NCBI RefSeq assembly: GCF_949628265.1
Contig: NC_088786.1
Location: forward strand, 5,208,001 to 5,272,000
Reading direction: 5' to 3'
Length of the DNA stretch: 64,000 bases
DNA from: Cloeon dipterum
Lineage: Eukaryota; Arthropoda; Insecta; Ephemeroptera; Baetidae
Part shown: in pieces, positions 1 to 12,200 of the stretch
Layout: each line of letters begins with the position of its first letter
Numbering within the stretch: position 1 is the first letter of the stretch
Program-made: the position numbers and the translations under genes
The notes under the pieces: model-generated
Told to the model about the DNA's origin: nothing
Databases searched by the model: none
Seen by the model: the letters and a program-made list of their open reading frames with translations, nothing else

Positions 1-3000
1 GAGATTTTGAATTATAAGCATCCTATTCTTATATTATTTCAATAATTACTTTCTGTTTATCAAATACGAATGGAAATTTAACATTTTGAATAACGAACGA
101 CATTTCGCTGAGGCAGCACTTTCCGAATAACTTTTCAGAATGGAAAACAAGTTTGAGTGTTACAAAAATCGCTCAACAATCTATGTCAAAATTAAAATCC
201 AACCCTTTTTCGAAGGATACTGGGAAAAGGCACTGCCACAGTGCAGCGCTTTTAATATCAAGATGATAAAATGTTCTTGAAATGAACATCACAGCATTGA
301 ATTCTTGAGCCACATTAGCAAATGATACTTCCCCTCGTATTAATAATGATTAAAGGAGAAACTCATCGGATTTAACAACAAGTCACCATAGTCTCATGAA
401 GAATGGAATGCTGACTTAAGAGTTATGCAACTACTGTTTGTATTGTCCGCAATCAGTGCGCTTCAAACCCAAAGCCATAGTGTCTTTAACAAAAGGAAAG
501 CTTCAGTTTGTCTGGCGCATTTAACTCAGCACGTGTGAATTTGGTGCAATTAGAGCTTCATATCGGGCCAGCCACATTGAAGCCGTTGCTAACCGAGTCT
601 AGACTTACTCGAATTACTGCACGTAATAAAAGATCTTGTCTGGCCCGGGTCGTTGAAACGGCCGATCAGGAATTGCGCGAGCGACTTGTTTGTACAGAGT
701 AAAGTTTCAAGCTCAGCGGTTAATAACTCTTCACTGGAGGATATCCACAGGTGTACACATTACACCGTTGTGTGTGTGTGTGTGCCAAATTGAGCCGGCA
801 GGTAATTATCTCTCGTTTACCGCCTGTCAATAAATTAACCAACGGCTCGAGACCTGCGCGCGGACAAATGCCAATTCTCCGCATTTTCCTCCTCAATTTA
901 CCTCTCGTAAATGTTGCCAATTTGCTTCATTGCCGAATGATTTATGTTCTTGCGGATGTATTCAATTTGCTGAAAACTGTATGTGGCAAAACTATAGTAA
1001 TTTCCACTAGTCATTGGTGAGAAAAAAATCAGACTATGATCTAATTGTAGAGTTTGAGCTCCTGAGAAATGCTTGCTTACACGCCTAAAAGTAGAATTAG
1101 AGTGCTAATTAAATATAAATTGAAAACAAGGATTTTTTCAAACTTATTTCAATATGAGTCTATTGAACTATTGGAAAGCTATCGAAAAAGGTTGACTCAT
1201 GAAAGCATATGCAAATTTAAAGTTTCCTTGCCATAAAAGGTTAATTGATGTTACAGCAAATGATATATTTGAGTTTTACAACCCGTTAGGGGAAATCACG
1301 ATTTTCATGTTGATGAAGATTGATGGTAAATTTGTTGACATAAAAGTATCGTGATCGACGTGCGGTCGTATCATGTTTAAGAATTATGTATATGATGATA
1401 TTTCAATTAATTAAATCTAGCTCGCATAGAAAGTGAGTGAGCACAGCGTTAGACACGGCCAATTAAGCTTGTATACACGCACTTTTCGGGGAAACAGCAC
1501 TTATCCGCTCCCAGAAGAAATTTACCCAGCGCGTCTATTTTGGCATGCGTTATCTGCTTCGCTGATCGCATTTTATTCAATATCCTGTTAGTTAGGATTT
1601 AGCATAATCGCGGAGAGAATTTTAAAAGGGGTTTGATCGAAGTTTCGAAAGCGCATTCGGCTTTGTTACAAGTTAAGAAATAAGCATGTTCCAAGCAAGT
1701 TGCTCTCATTTTTGTTTTATCCTGAAATTGCGAGTCTTTGCAGGTAAATTAATTTTTTATTTACCAGTTGTGGAGTGAAATTTTTAAAATGTTTGTGTAA
1801 AGCAACTTTTTTATTTTTAGCTAAGTATAGTAGATGGCAACATAACTCAATTTTTTGGTTTCTGGCGCGTCAATTCAGTAGCATTTTGTCTGTGTGCTTT
1901 ACAATAAAAACATCATTTTTTTTGCAATTTTGACTATAGCCAGCAGTTAATTTGTTAATTGATTGAGTCTATTTTTTTGTGAAATTTAGCAACAGTTTAT
2001 CTATTTGCAATGTGCAATAATGAAATCAGGACCAAGGATGACCAGTTAAATTTCAGATTCTGCTGAATTTCTCAATAAACGGAACAGCTTTTGACAATGA
2101 TTTTTCGCTTGATTTCGATCCCTCTCGTTGTAATCGATCCAATGGCGTACGAATAATGAGCTAAATTTCCCTACTAGCGAAATAAATCGTGATTTGCAAT
2201 AAGAAGACAGTGCTCCCTGCTTGATTAGCATGCAAACTTTTGAGCAGATATTCTCAAAAATTTTAACGGCATCCTGGGAAATGTTTAGCTGTTTCACAAC
2301 TTTCAAGTAAGTATTTCAAGTAAAGATAAAAAGAATTTTTTTTTTACAAATTTCCTGCTAGCTTTAATGCGATGTGTAATGCCAGTATTCTTAACTGTAG
2401 TTTTATTTATAATCATGAGTAATAACCAACAATAAACCAGCTAAAAATTTAAATTAAAATGACAAGTCTTAGGAGAACATGCTGCATTGAATGAAAGGAA
2501 CAATTCGAAAAAAAATGCAATTAATCGCGGCTATATTTAGCTCACACAACTAGAAAAAAATAATAGTAGTTTTATCTCTTACACAATAGACAAAACTTGG
2601 GGCTAAATAACTCACTGTCACTTGAGGGCAATTAATCACGTTTACCTACAATAGCGAGAGCTCAATTAATGATTCAATTTTCACAGTCTGAAAGTGCAAA
2701 TCGGCGACAAGAAGTGTGAAGTCATCCGCGAGCAAAAGCGCGTTTTGTTTGGGAAATCTAATTAAGAGTCAGGTTGCGGAGCGCCGATTTAATGCGCTCG
2801 CTCACTGGTGTTATATCAGAATAATGAGCAGTCGAATAATTACAAAACTTGGTCGTATTCATTAGAAAGCGCGTCTCTAGTGTGCGAGTGTCGCGCACAC
2901 CAGTGCTGTGTGAGCGAAGAAAAATATAGCAGTGCGTGGCGCGCACTTGCATGTCCGCATAGTGATGCACGCGCGCGTAGTGGCGGGGAAATCTCCTAAA

Positions 3001-4280
3001 CGAGAGACGAGACAATGCAGGCGTATGCAGTTGCAAACGCAGCCGGAAAATAAGAAATTATCCCACGATGTCATCTCGCGCCGTGAACGTGTTCGAAAGA
3101 GTGGAGAAATTTTTTCGCGAGGTGGTCCAGCGCGATTAGATCAGTCCCTCTCCCGCGTTTTGCGAATGAGAGCAGATTAGCACAGAATTGGCCAGAAATT
3201 TTGCTCTTTTCAAGCACAAAAGAATTTTTACTATAAGGAAGTGAAGAAAAAAATAAAGCATGTCATTTTTTATTGCGCAGCCTGCTTAGCATCAAACAAA
3301 CATTAAAGAACATAAGCGAGTAAAAATGTTCTAGAAAATGGTCCACTTCAGACCATTTGGTATCAAATTTGGAAGAAAATTAATTTGCACATGGAAAGCT
3401 GAAGACGACTGATTGCAAAATTCCACCTCAACGGCGCGTAAAGCCCGTGCCGTTAAAATGCTTTTAGGCTACTAGCTGGATTCGAGCTAAGATTTCATAG
3501 CTTATGAAGGTCTTTCAACAGGGCTCATGACCAATGGTTGACCTTCAGGTTTCGCCGATTTTGCAATGCGTAAAAAGCGACCACTGAACTTAAAAAAAAC
3601 ACCAATTTCGGGATTTAACGTAATTTCCGAATTTTTACCCTCTAAAAGATCATACTCTGCACAAAACAAGATGGAAAGTATGAAAAATGCTATTGAATTT
3701 TGTTACAAATATCTCGACGCATTAATGAACAGTTCGTAGTATCAATTGAAAATTGTGGAACGCAATTCCTGCAGTCGTTTGCTGGATCTTCTTTGATTTC
3801 CTTTCCTTCGTTGCACTCTCATGAAAACCCGACACAATCGCAGCTTTCTGTACCTCTGGAATTGAAAGATCTGTGAAGCCAGTTTGTTTGCTAGCCAACG
3901 CCTATAAAATAGACCATCTTTGCTAATAATGTCAACTTTCAATTCGCGCTGCCGAGGAATGCAGAGAAAATAATGCGATCAGACGTGCGTGCTCCGGCTG
4001 AATTAAGAAATTAATGTGCGTCACTGGCCGATATAATTCTCTCGGATCGAGCAAATCAGGTCCGATATTTTTTCTCTCCGCCTAATGCTAATTTCTGGCA
4101 GCGGGAAGCGTCTGCCGGAGAGAGAAATGTGCGGATGGCGCGTCTCCAAAGCGTGGAAATGCACGCAGGAATTTTGAGCAGAGAGGAGTATGGAGCACCC
4201 ACCTCGCACTCACTTTCTTTCAGGGTCTGCGCGCGGCCCCCCGCCCTGACGGTCCCTCTTCCTGCCGTGACCCCCGCCCC
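1..4280. other. Intergenic DNA, no gene seen
   Basis: AT-rich DNA without a convincing exon chain. It contains a (TG)8 run at 769-784 and one copy of a dispersed repeat at about 1982-2357 (listed separately). The open frames here are short, lack plausible splice contexts and show no recognisable domain. GC rises near 2870-3180 and 4060-4280, the latter leading into the promoter of the first gene. Confidence 0.6.
1982..2357 (+). repeat. Dispersed repeat family R1, copy 1
   Basis: It begins with AAATTTAGCAACAGTTTATC and runs through shared blocks such as AGTTAAATTTCAGATT, TTTCGATCC and CCTGGGAAAT to ACAAATTTCCTG. The same order of blocks recurs at 29728-30060 and 33102-33458, always in the same orientation, with many substitutions and small indels. 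On the minus strand this copy keeps an open frame of 86 codons (2046-2306), while the other two copies have stops in the matching frame. Ends are approximate and no terminal inverted repeat or target duplication is evident. Confidence 0.7.
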
Positions 4281-4283
4281 TAG

Positions 4284-4290
4284 TATATAT
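4284..4290 (+). promoter_or_regulatory. TATA box of the YGAP-rich protein gene
   Basis: TATATAT lies in an otherwise GC-rich stretch. The predicted transcription start is about 25-30 bases downstream (near 4312). A short leader then ends at a consensus splice donor, CAG|GTAAGG, at 4340/4341. Spacing from TATA to donor and the lack of an ATG in the leader fit a non-coding first exon. Confidence 0.6.
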
Positions 4291-4311
4291 TCAGGGCCGC
4301 CGGCCAACAGA

Positions 4312-4340
4312 GCTTCCACTTTGCTCCAACTGCCTTTCAG
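4312..4340 (+). other. Non-coding first exon (5' UTR) of the YGAP-rich gene
   Basis: The start is inferred from the TATA box. The end is the donor GTAAGG at 4341. The matching acceptor is probably TTTCAG at 6731/6732, 12 bases before the ATG at 6744, giving an intron of about 2.4 kb. The intron (4341-6731) holds GC-rich patches near 5150-5250 and 6050-6300 but no coding exon I can support. Confidence 0.45.
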
Positions 4341-6743
4341 GTAAGGATCACCTGCCTACTAGCTCTCTCAGGGCGCTGTCACAAGGGTTCTCTCTATTGC
4401 CGACTTTTTTCATTGGTTTTAATTTTGGTAAAGTATAGTTTCTTGTGTTCCTTGTTTCTATTCATCATAATATTTGACTAGCTTTTTGAATTAGATTCAA
4501 GATTTTCCAACAATTTTTTTAATTTTTCCCTAAATGCATTCACTGTCCTTGTTATTTAAGAGATAAGAGATTTAATTTTTTATTTCATGAATCAAATTAA
4601 ATGAATCACAGCAATTTAGAGAACCTTTTTTATAATTTGGTCGTTCTGTTTTCTTTAATTATTTCAACCGCGAGTTTAAATTACAATTTCGCCACGCATT
4701 TCTTACGAATTTTCTGTGTTACGCGCGTGTCTCTGAGAACTACTTAAGCCACTCAGCGAATGTGTAATTAGTCTATTAATTGCGGGGTGTCAGCCTTTTT
4801 CACGCCACTCCGGCGCGGCGCCAATTATGCTAATTGAAAGCTCGGCACAGCCTTGTCATCCTTTCCTTCATCCCGGCGAAATTAAGTAAAGCGCGTGCGA
4901 ACCTCAGTCACGATAGTGCACAAACGCATACGTGCCTTGTTGACGAAAATTCACAGATTTCACTTTCTTTCCAAAGACAATCGTCCGCGCTTTGTTTCCT
5001 AACTGCTGGAAATGACCGGTCCAAGAGACGATACTCGTGCACAATAATGCGGGGGAAAAGCGCGAGCAGGTGTCATTATAACAATTCACTGCGTGCGTTG
5101 CCTAAAAAGTCGCGTCGTCGCCGCTAATTATGCAACCGGTCGCGCACGCACTACTTCTCGCACCTTTCTTTGATCGCCGCCGCCGCCTGAACACCTGGCC
5201 GCTGATGAAAGTAGCTACATCTTCCCTCCCGGCCCTCCATAATCCGTCTCAGCCCGCGTCCTTAGCGCTACACACGTGAATGTGCAATCTCGCGAACGCT
5301 AGTGAAAATTTGGCCTTTTACGATGGTTTTAATTAACGACTGTTAGCCTATAATCTAGTCCGATGATTGAGATTTTTAGGAGATGAAAGGCATTGCAAAA
5401 TTTTATTTGCTGCTAATTAACCGAATTTTTTGCAACTGGTTTTTACACGCGCACGTTACCTTACATATTTATTAGCTACGGTATTAGACTTGAAGAAATG
5501 TGAATGAATCGTTACAACACGCTTTTATTTCTCATTTTTAGTGAGATGGATGGGCCATAAAAGAAAATGTTGGAAATAGTTTTTTATAGCCCAGGCTGTA
5601 CATGAGATATGTGAAATTAATTTTATTTCTAAAATCCGTTTAAATGATGACCAAGTTTCAGTAGAATTTTTACAAACGAGGATTCAAATTTGTACATTTT
5701 TGTATTTTTTTAATACCAGATAAAGTTAAATTCTTTTCAAGAGGAGAAACAATTTATACTAAATCACATTCATGCTTTCCCTTGCGTTTTTCACATTCGC
5801 TATCATAAGAGTCCGCGTGTCGAGTGTCTACGTGCGAAAAAAAGTGAATCAAAGCGGCCGGCCGTTGGCTCACTTCGTCTGGACTGCAATTTCACTAATT
5901 ACGGATTCGCGGTCGCGCGCGTGATTTGCAAACAAAAATAAAAATAAATATCGGGCCAGCATCCAGCAGGTAGCGAATATATTAAACTTTCTACTCTAGT
6001 TGGCAGATGGATAAAACGATCAGAGGCATCGATCAATCGGCTTCCGCGAATGTAATTGCGTAAGCCACAAAATCGTGGCCGCGGGGCCCGAGGCCCGAAA
6101 ACGGGCGCGGGATGCAAATTCCGGCGGTGAAAAGGGAAAAGACAAAAGTGCGGCCGCGAATGGGAATAATTGGTGCCCGCGAGCCGTGAAATGTGTCCCG
6201 CGATGATTTTTCTAGGCGGTGGGCGCGGGCCGATGAACTTTCTTTCTTCTGATTCCCATGCCAGCCAGGTGCTGGTCCAGCCTAATTGCATTACCTGCCC
6301 GCCGGCCGTTTTAATAATAGCAATAATCAAAAACACGCTCCCATACGCTCGGCTAGCCCAGCCTCCGAAAACTTTCTCTAAACAGTGCCATCAAAGTTGC
6401 ATCACCGCCTTTAACACGACCGCCGAAAGCGAAACCGACCCTTTTTCCACACACACATACACATAACTGCAGCTCAAAGAGGAGTGGCTCGCGTCTCTCC
6501 TAGGCAAACAGTCGCGTTACACATGTACATCCACGCAGATGTTCAAGTCCAACACTTTCGTTTTCTGACCCGCGGCCATCCCTTTTCAATTTCCAATTGT
6601 TTCCCAAGCGCCGGCGATAATCAGGGCGTGCTCGTCGCGCGCAATCATCAATTAAGAGCGGAAGCCCCGAATTATTGCCGATGCTATGCAGTTTCAGCTG
6701 AGATTAACGATGCGCTCTTCTTGTGTTTCAGGTGCCACCAACC

Positions 6744-7360
6744 ATGTTCCGCGTGCTGTCCGTCGCTGTGCTGGCCCTCGTGGTCATGCAGACCTTTGCT
6801 GAACCTGTAAGTTCAACTTTGGAGTTTTTTTTCTATTGAATTAAATTTTACAAATGGCTCTAATTCACTTAGCTCTTTTAAATAATGTTATAGAACCACA
6901 GCGATCTGTAAAATTTATTTTAATATTCACTCATTACCACCACAAAGAGATTTTAATTTAAAATTTTTCACAGCCATCATCGCACTACGGTCCCCCCTCA
7001 TACGAGGCTCCTGCTCCCATCAGCTACAGCGCCCCCGCTCCCTCTCACAGCTACGGAGCCCCCGCTCCCTCCATCACCTACGGAGCCCCGATCGTGACCT
7101 ACAGGTCGGCCGCGCCCTCATACTCTGCTCACGCCCCCGCTCGCGTTGTGTCCTACGCCCCTTCGTACGCAAGTTACGGAGGAGGCCATGGCGGAGGCTT
7201 CAAGGGTCTGGGAGGTGCCGCCGCCCTGGGACTCGCCGTGCCTGCCATCAAGATCGTCAAGGTCGCAAAGGTCGCCAAGGTTGCTGGCGCCATCAAGTTG
7301 GCCAAGCTTGCCCTTCTGAAGAAGAAGCTGCTCGTTGCCCCCCTGCTGCTCGGAAAGTAA
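6744..7360 (+). CDS. Secreted low-complexity YGAP-rich protein with cationic C-terminal tail
   Basis: Two coding exons, 6744-6806 and 6974-7360, joined in phase 0 (donor CCT|GTAAGT, acceptor TTTTCACAG|CCA), encode 149 residues. The ATG sits in a good context (CCACCAACCATG) just after the 5' UTR acceptor. Residues 1-19 are a signal peptide (MFRVLSVAVLALVV..., cleavage probably after FA at 18-19). Residues about 22-87 repeat S-Y-G/S-A-P-A-P units, rich in Pro, Ala, Ser and Tyr, as in insect cuticular and eggshell proteins. A Gly-rich hinge (GGGHGGG) follows. The last about 45 residues alternate hydrophobic and Lys residues (VAKVAKVAG, LLKKKLL), so they could form a cationic amphipathic helix. 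I recognise no named Pfam-type domain: the chitin-binding R&R consensus and the vitelline-membrane domain are not visible. A structural extracellular role is inferred from composition only. Confidence 0.85.
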
Positions 7361-7489
7361 TTCCCTGCAATAACGCATTAGAGATCAGGAGGATCGCATT
7401 CCACCCGCGAGATCATCCTCCGCTCTGCAATTTCGGCCCGTGTAAATTATGCAAAAACTCGCGAGTAAGCTCCTTCCGTTAGGCCTAAG

Positions 7490-7770
7490 TCTGCAAAGTG
7501 CCAGCCCGGGTTTCCTCAGTCTTTTCCCGATTCGCAGAAAAGACTTTCGCCGCCCGGGCTGGGCTAGTTAGTTTGTAAAGCGCGGCTGGACCGCGTGCGA
7601 CGCCGGCGGCCGCTTCCCCTCGCGCCCTTCCGGGGGCGCAGGGGAGGCGCTCGCAGGACGCACGCCACGCGCGACTCGCGGCGGCTGCTGCCACGTGGGG
7701 GAGTGGAAACGTACTTCCAGCCCCCAGAAGGTGAGCTCCCGCGCGTGTCGCGAGCCGCGCGCACTATATC
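7490..7770. other. GC/CpG-dense island downstream of the YGAP gene
   Basis: This stretch is strikingly GC- and CpG-rich against its AT-rich surroundings. It ends with AGAAG|GTGAGC at 7730/7731, a good splice donor on the + strand. It could be the 3' UTR of the gene before it, a separate promoter with a non-coding exon, or neither. No protein with recognisable features is encoded. Confidence 0.35.
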
Positions 7771-8887
7771 ATGGTACTGACAACGCTCCTTTTTTATTAT
7801 ATTATATATAATATACGATTCTTACGCCACCCGTCCGATACAGCAATATTCGCTAGCCTGAGAAGCAGGCGCGACAAATTTCAGCACACATTTTTCAATG
7901 TTTTGTTAAGAAAATGCCTGGCTCGGCCACGTTTGGAAAATAGAAAAAAATGCTTTGAATGTCCTAACGTTGTATGTTTAAATTTAAAGTTGATGTACAG
8001 ATAAACGAGGTGTGTTCATATCAAACTGCAATGTTCAACCAAATATTACTGTTAGAACAGGTAGTCCTGCCAATCAAAACTCTCGTACTTCATCTGCCTT
8101 TTTTCACAAACAGTTGTACTGTACAATAAAAGAATCCAACTATTTTTAATAAACACAATTATGGTTTTCTATTTACGCTCATTCACCTGACTTGACATTT
8201 AATTTGAGGCAAAAGTGTATTATTTATATTTAAATTATAATACACTGTTTAAATTAGAACATCACAAATTCAAGCTTTACCTTACAATTATCGTAATAGA
8301 TTTTTTTCTGACGCTTTAAAATATTAATGTTTCGATGTTATGCTACCCGCAGAAGACGGCTGTTGAGCCGGTTGCATACGTAAGTTTACTTTTCCGATTC
8401 ATCCAAGCATCAAATGCTCTCTGGCCAAAACCAGTGGCACAAAACACGCCGTGGTAGGAAGGAAAGGGATTTAAAAATCCGTCTCTTTCAACTGATAGTG
8501 AAGATCTCCATTTTTGTGGTAATTTCAGAAGAAAGTTAGACTTTCCAAAAATAATAAAGCCGAAATAATTTTCTTCATTTATTTTATTAATCCTATACAG
8601 ATCAAATGTAACAACCAATATTTTTCTTCTCCATTAATAAAAAATAAAATAAATTATCAGCCCTCTAACTGTGTGTATTCATTAATTTTTAAATACAATT
8701 CAAAAGGTTGAAAAATAACAATGATTATGATAATGTTTAAAATGTTACTACGTGTCACCACAAAGCTTTCTCACGTTCGTCAGCTGCCCGAAGGAGGGCA
8801 ATATTGTGTTTTCTTACAAGATGAATTAAAAAATCGACCAGTCAATCAACTAAACTGTGCAATTCTTAAAGGACAGAATTCTCAAAT
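7771..8887. other. Intergenic, 3' flanks of two convergent genes
   Basis: No gene is visible. AATAAA hexamers on the + strand at 8125-8130 and 8148-8153 are the first canonical poly(A) signals after the YGAP gene. TTTATT at 8578-8583, AATAAA on the - strand, is the nearest for the lectin gene that ends at 8888. Assignment of either signal is inference from position. Confidence 0.35.
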
Positions 8888-9238
8888 TCAGTTTGCTGGC
8901 TCGCATACAAACTTGTACTCCATGTTACAAGGATCATCCCTAATGACGTAAGCTTTCTTTTTTACGTCAACTTCATAGACGAGGCAGTCTTTTCCGTCAA
9001 TAGCCGATGGATTAGCTCTGCGGAGTTCAAGTGCACTGAAATACTCTCCGGTCCCGCACCACACATAGTATCCCTTGCAGTTGTTGTCGGTGCCTGACGT
9101 CCAGTAGGCAACGTTGATGGCATTTGCGGGGGCTCGGGCTAAGGGGTATACATTTGTTATTGCCTGAAGCAAGTTTTAGCAGTATTTGCAGAAAATTTTC
9201 CAGCGAATTGTCAGGATTTAAATTTCGAGTGTCAGCAT

Positions 9239-9269
<31 letters not shown>

Positions 9270-12200
9270 CATGTTTAATTTCTTAGTTAGCTAGAATGAA
9301 TCGGACGATTTAAAACTCATACTTCTTATTGGCTCAAAAAGACAATCTCCTTCGTTCCTGGTGTCCAGCGAGAGCAGGCGCATATTTTTTGAACAGCAGT
9401 GTGCGTATGCATCCGTAAAAGAACTCTGAAATCGTCTAATTATTCAGGTTTCCGAAACTCTTAGGTAAAATGCTTACTGCTGCATCACTTAAAATATATG
9501 AACGACCGCAAGCACTGATTGAAGTAAAACTAAACGTCTTGGCCGCAGATGTTATTTTAGGCTGAGAGTTGCCTAAGAATTACATTTTAATTTCAAACAA
9601 CATATTCTAATCTGATAAATATTTCACTGGTGTCTTTATCAGTCGCTTTGGGGCTGGTCTTGTCCTGGTTTTGACCTGGTTTTTCTTCCTCATCACCATC
9701 TTCTTCATCGTCTGCAGGAGCATTCCGTTTCACTCGAGATTTCTAAGTTCACATTATGTCGCAAGTGTGATTAGAACACGGTCAAGAGGGATCGATGTGT
9801 TATGTAAATCTCTCTATTCACATTGATTTATTTGTGGTTTTGTCTCTTAGAAGAAACTATACACAAATTAACCTCTACTTTCGCTATCATTTGAGTTTTA
9901 CGTCAGTATTTTGCTGTATATCACGGTTCAATTGCATCAATTGGCATAGTAAAATATTCGTTATAAATAATAAGTAATATTAAGTTTATATTTTTACTTT
10001 TGGCAAGACAAAACAACAAAGCTTTGTTTATTTATTCAAGATCATACCTGTATTTTATTCTTCATCGCAGCAGATTTTATAATTGGACACTGATTTGGAC
10101 ACTCAGGCAAACAGGTACGTACATCCTGAAATACGAAATTTTAACTTACAATGAGAAAGACTTTTTGGCAACTAGAATATGATTTAAATTAATTTTCATT
10201 TACTGAAGGAACACATATTCAAAATTAAATATAGCTATAAGAAGTCCCATACTAACATTATTCTAATTTAACTGTGGAACTGTAGTTATAATTACCAAGA
10301 ATACATATAATTAAAACTTTGTAATTTTATAGTTCTTTCCAACTATGTATTATCATTTTTGCATCTATGAACTTCACTCACCTTGCAGAGGTATCTTAAC
10401 ATTGAATCGCACTTCATCGCTACCAGACCAGTTTTGGCTGGATTCAGGTCGACGGCTATGCAGCTGTTGCCCCTGCGATTGTTGTGTTTCATTGTTCGAT
10501 TGAACCGAAGTGACAGAGGTTGTCGACCCAAGTATGCTCCGCACCATGCGAAGTTGAGCGGACATTTGACGTCAGTGCCGCCCACCCAGAATGGACCAGT
10601 TCGCCAGTTTTCTGCATCATACAACTTAAAATCAATGAAAATATTCCATTTGAATAAAATTTAGAGAAATGCGCCAATTTTAGTTACAGTCGTGTCAGTA
10701 AAAAATGATGATCATGATTTGGGTGCAAATTTCCTTACCACTAAGCGATATTATTAGCTCCCGTAGGCAATCCATTTCATTTTCGTCTGTGACCGCAGCT
10801 AATTCCATTCTATCCTCACAACAAGCACCTTCCGATTCGAACCAGTTTCTCTAACATTTCAAAAATAAATATTGCAAACATTCTTTGGTGCACCAGACAA
10901 ACATTGTCGCATTATTACCGTGGATTTCCCGATGTAATAATTGGATCCGCAGACCGATTTGATGGTGCCAGTGGCTATTGGACCTAGAATTGTTTTCGTT
11001 CAGTTTGCTAATCTATGGAGTACGGTGCTCATTGGCAATCCATTCTATTGCAAAATATAATATAAATAAAATACTTAATGAATATACTGTCTTCTTTTGA
11101 AACTAAACTAAATTTCAAAACGTAATGCTTATTCTAATTTGCTCACTTGCGACTCGGAAATTAAAGCTGCCAGCTATAGCCTGAAAATGATTGATATAAT
11201 TCGATGACATATTTATAAAGCTTGAAAATGGACCATACTTTGGAAGTGCACTTGCCAGAAAAGCACTCTTGCGTGCAAGAGCTATTAACTGTTTCGTAAA
11301 GAGAAGGAGCTTGCTCCTGAAATAAACTTGCTGTCATTGCTTCAATTAAAATTCACATTTTAGAGCCTACGCTGCAAATAAATCGCGTGGCCTGCGTGCA
11401 GTCTCTGGTTTTGAGGGCGGCTTCTGAGTATGTCGCACCATCGCTAGGCTGCGTCAAGAAAGTAATTACACACTCCTTCTTGCTTGGCTCACCGTCAGCC
11501 CACAGCCACTTTGGCACCGGCGAAACCCGAGACGAGCACCACGAAAATCGACTTGGGCATCCGCGACTTGAGGCAGAGGTCCAGAATTCAGGGGTCGACG
11601 TGCTCTTGATTTCATTGTCTTAAAAATTGGCGAGAGAAAAACTGATGATTCATTATCCAATGCAATAACTTTTTTACCGCTCAACAGATCGGTGACACAA
11701 TTTTCTTCTGACTCTGATTCAATGCTCAGCAAGTCCATTTTCATCAAGCAGCAAATGGATGCTGCTTCGTCAAATGTAGCCTTTTATAAAATTACTTTTT
11801 TATTTTATGAATGCTTTAATTTGTGAAAAGATAGGAGTTTAATGTTATTGTGACCTCTCTAGCGACTCTAAAAGTCAGGAGATAATTTTTATAGAACATT
11901 TTTAGGCCAATGATATTATTTGGTGAGATAATGTTGGGTTTTTGAATTTAATCTTGAAATTCACACAAACATGACACCCGGCCCAGTCTACCAATAAGAG
12001 CGATTAATGACTCTCAGGATTTTTTCCTTCATTACCTTTGACGCTGACACGAAAAAATTCTTGCCGCAATAAGTTTTTATCTTCCCTGCGTTCGTAAAAT
12101 GGAATAAAAATAAAATTAAAGTTAGATATATCGATCTTACCATCCACTGGAGGGCTGGATGCAATCTATATTTTATTTTCAAACGAATGTTAAGGAACTG

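Noticed and set aside
9139..9163. Start of the last exon of lectin copy A at the acceptor CTTCAG (9164)
   Set aside because: That start is phase 0 while the previous exon ends in phase 1; the acceptor CCCTTAG (9139/9140) restores phase and gives the CTLD the length seen in the other domains.
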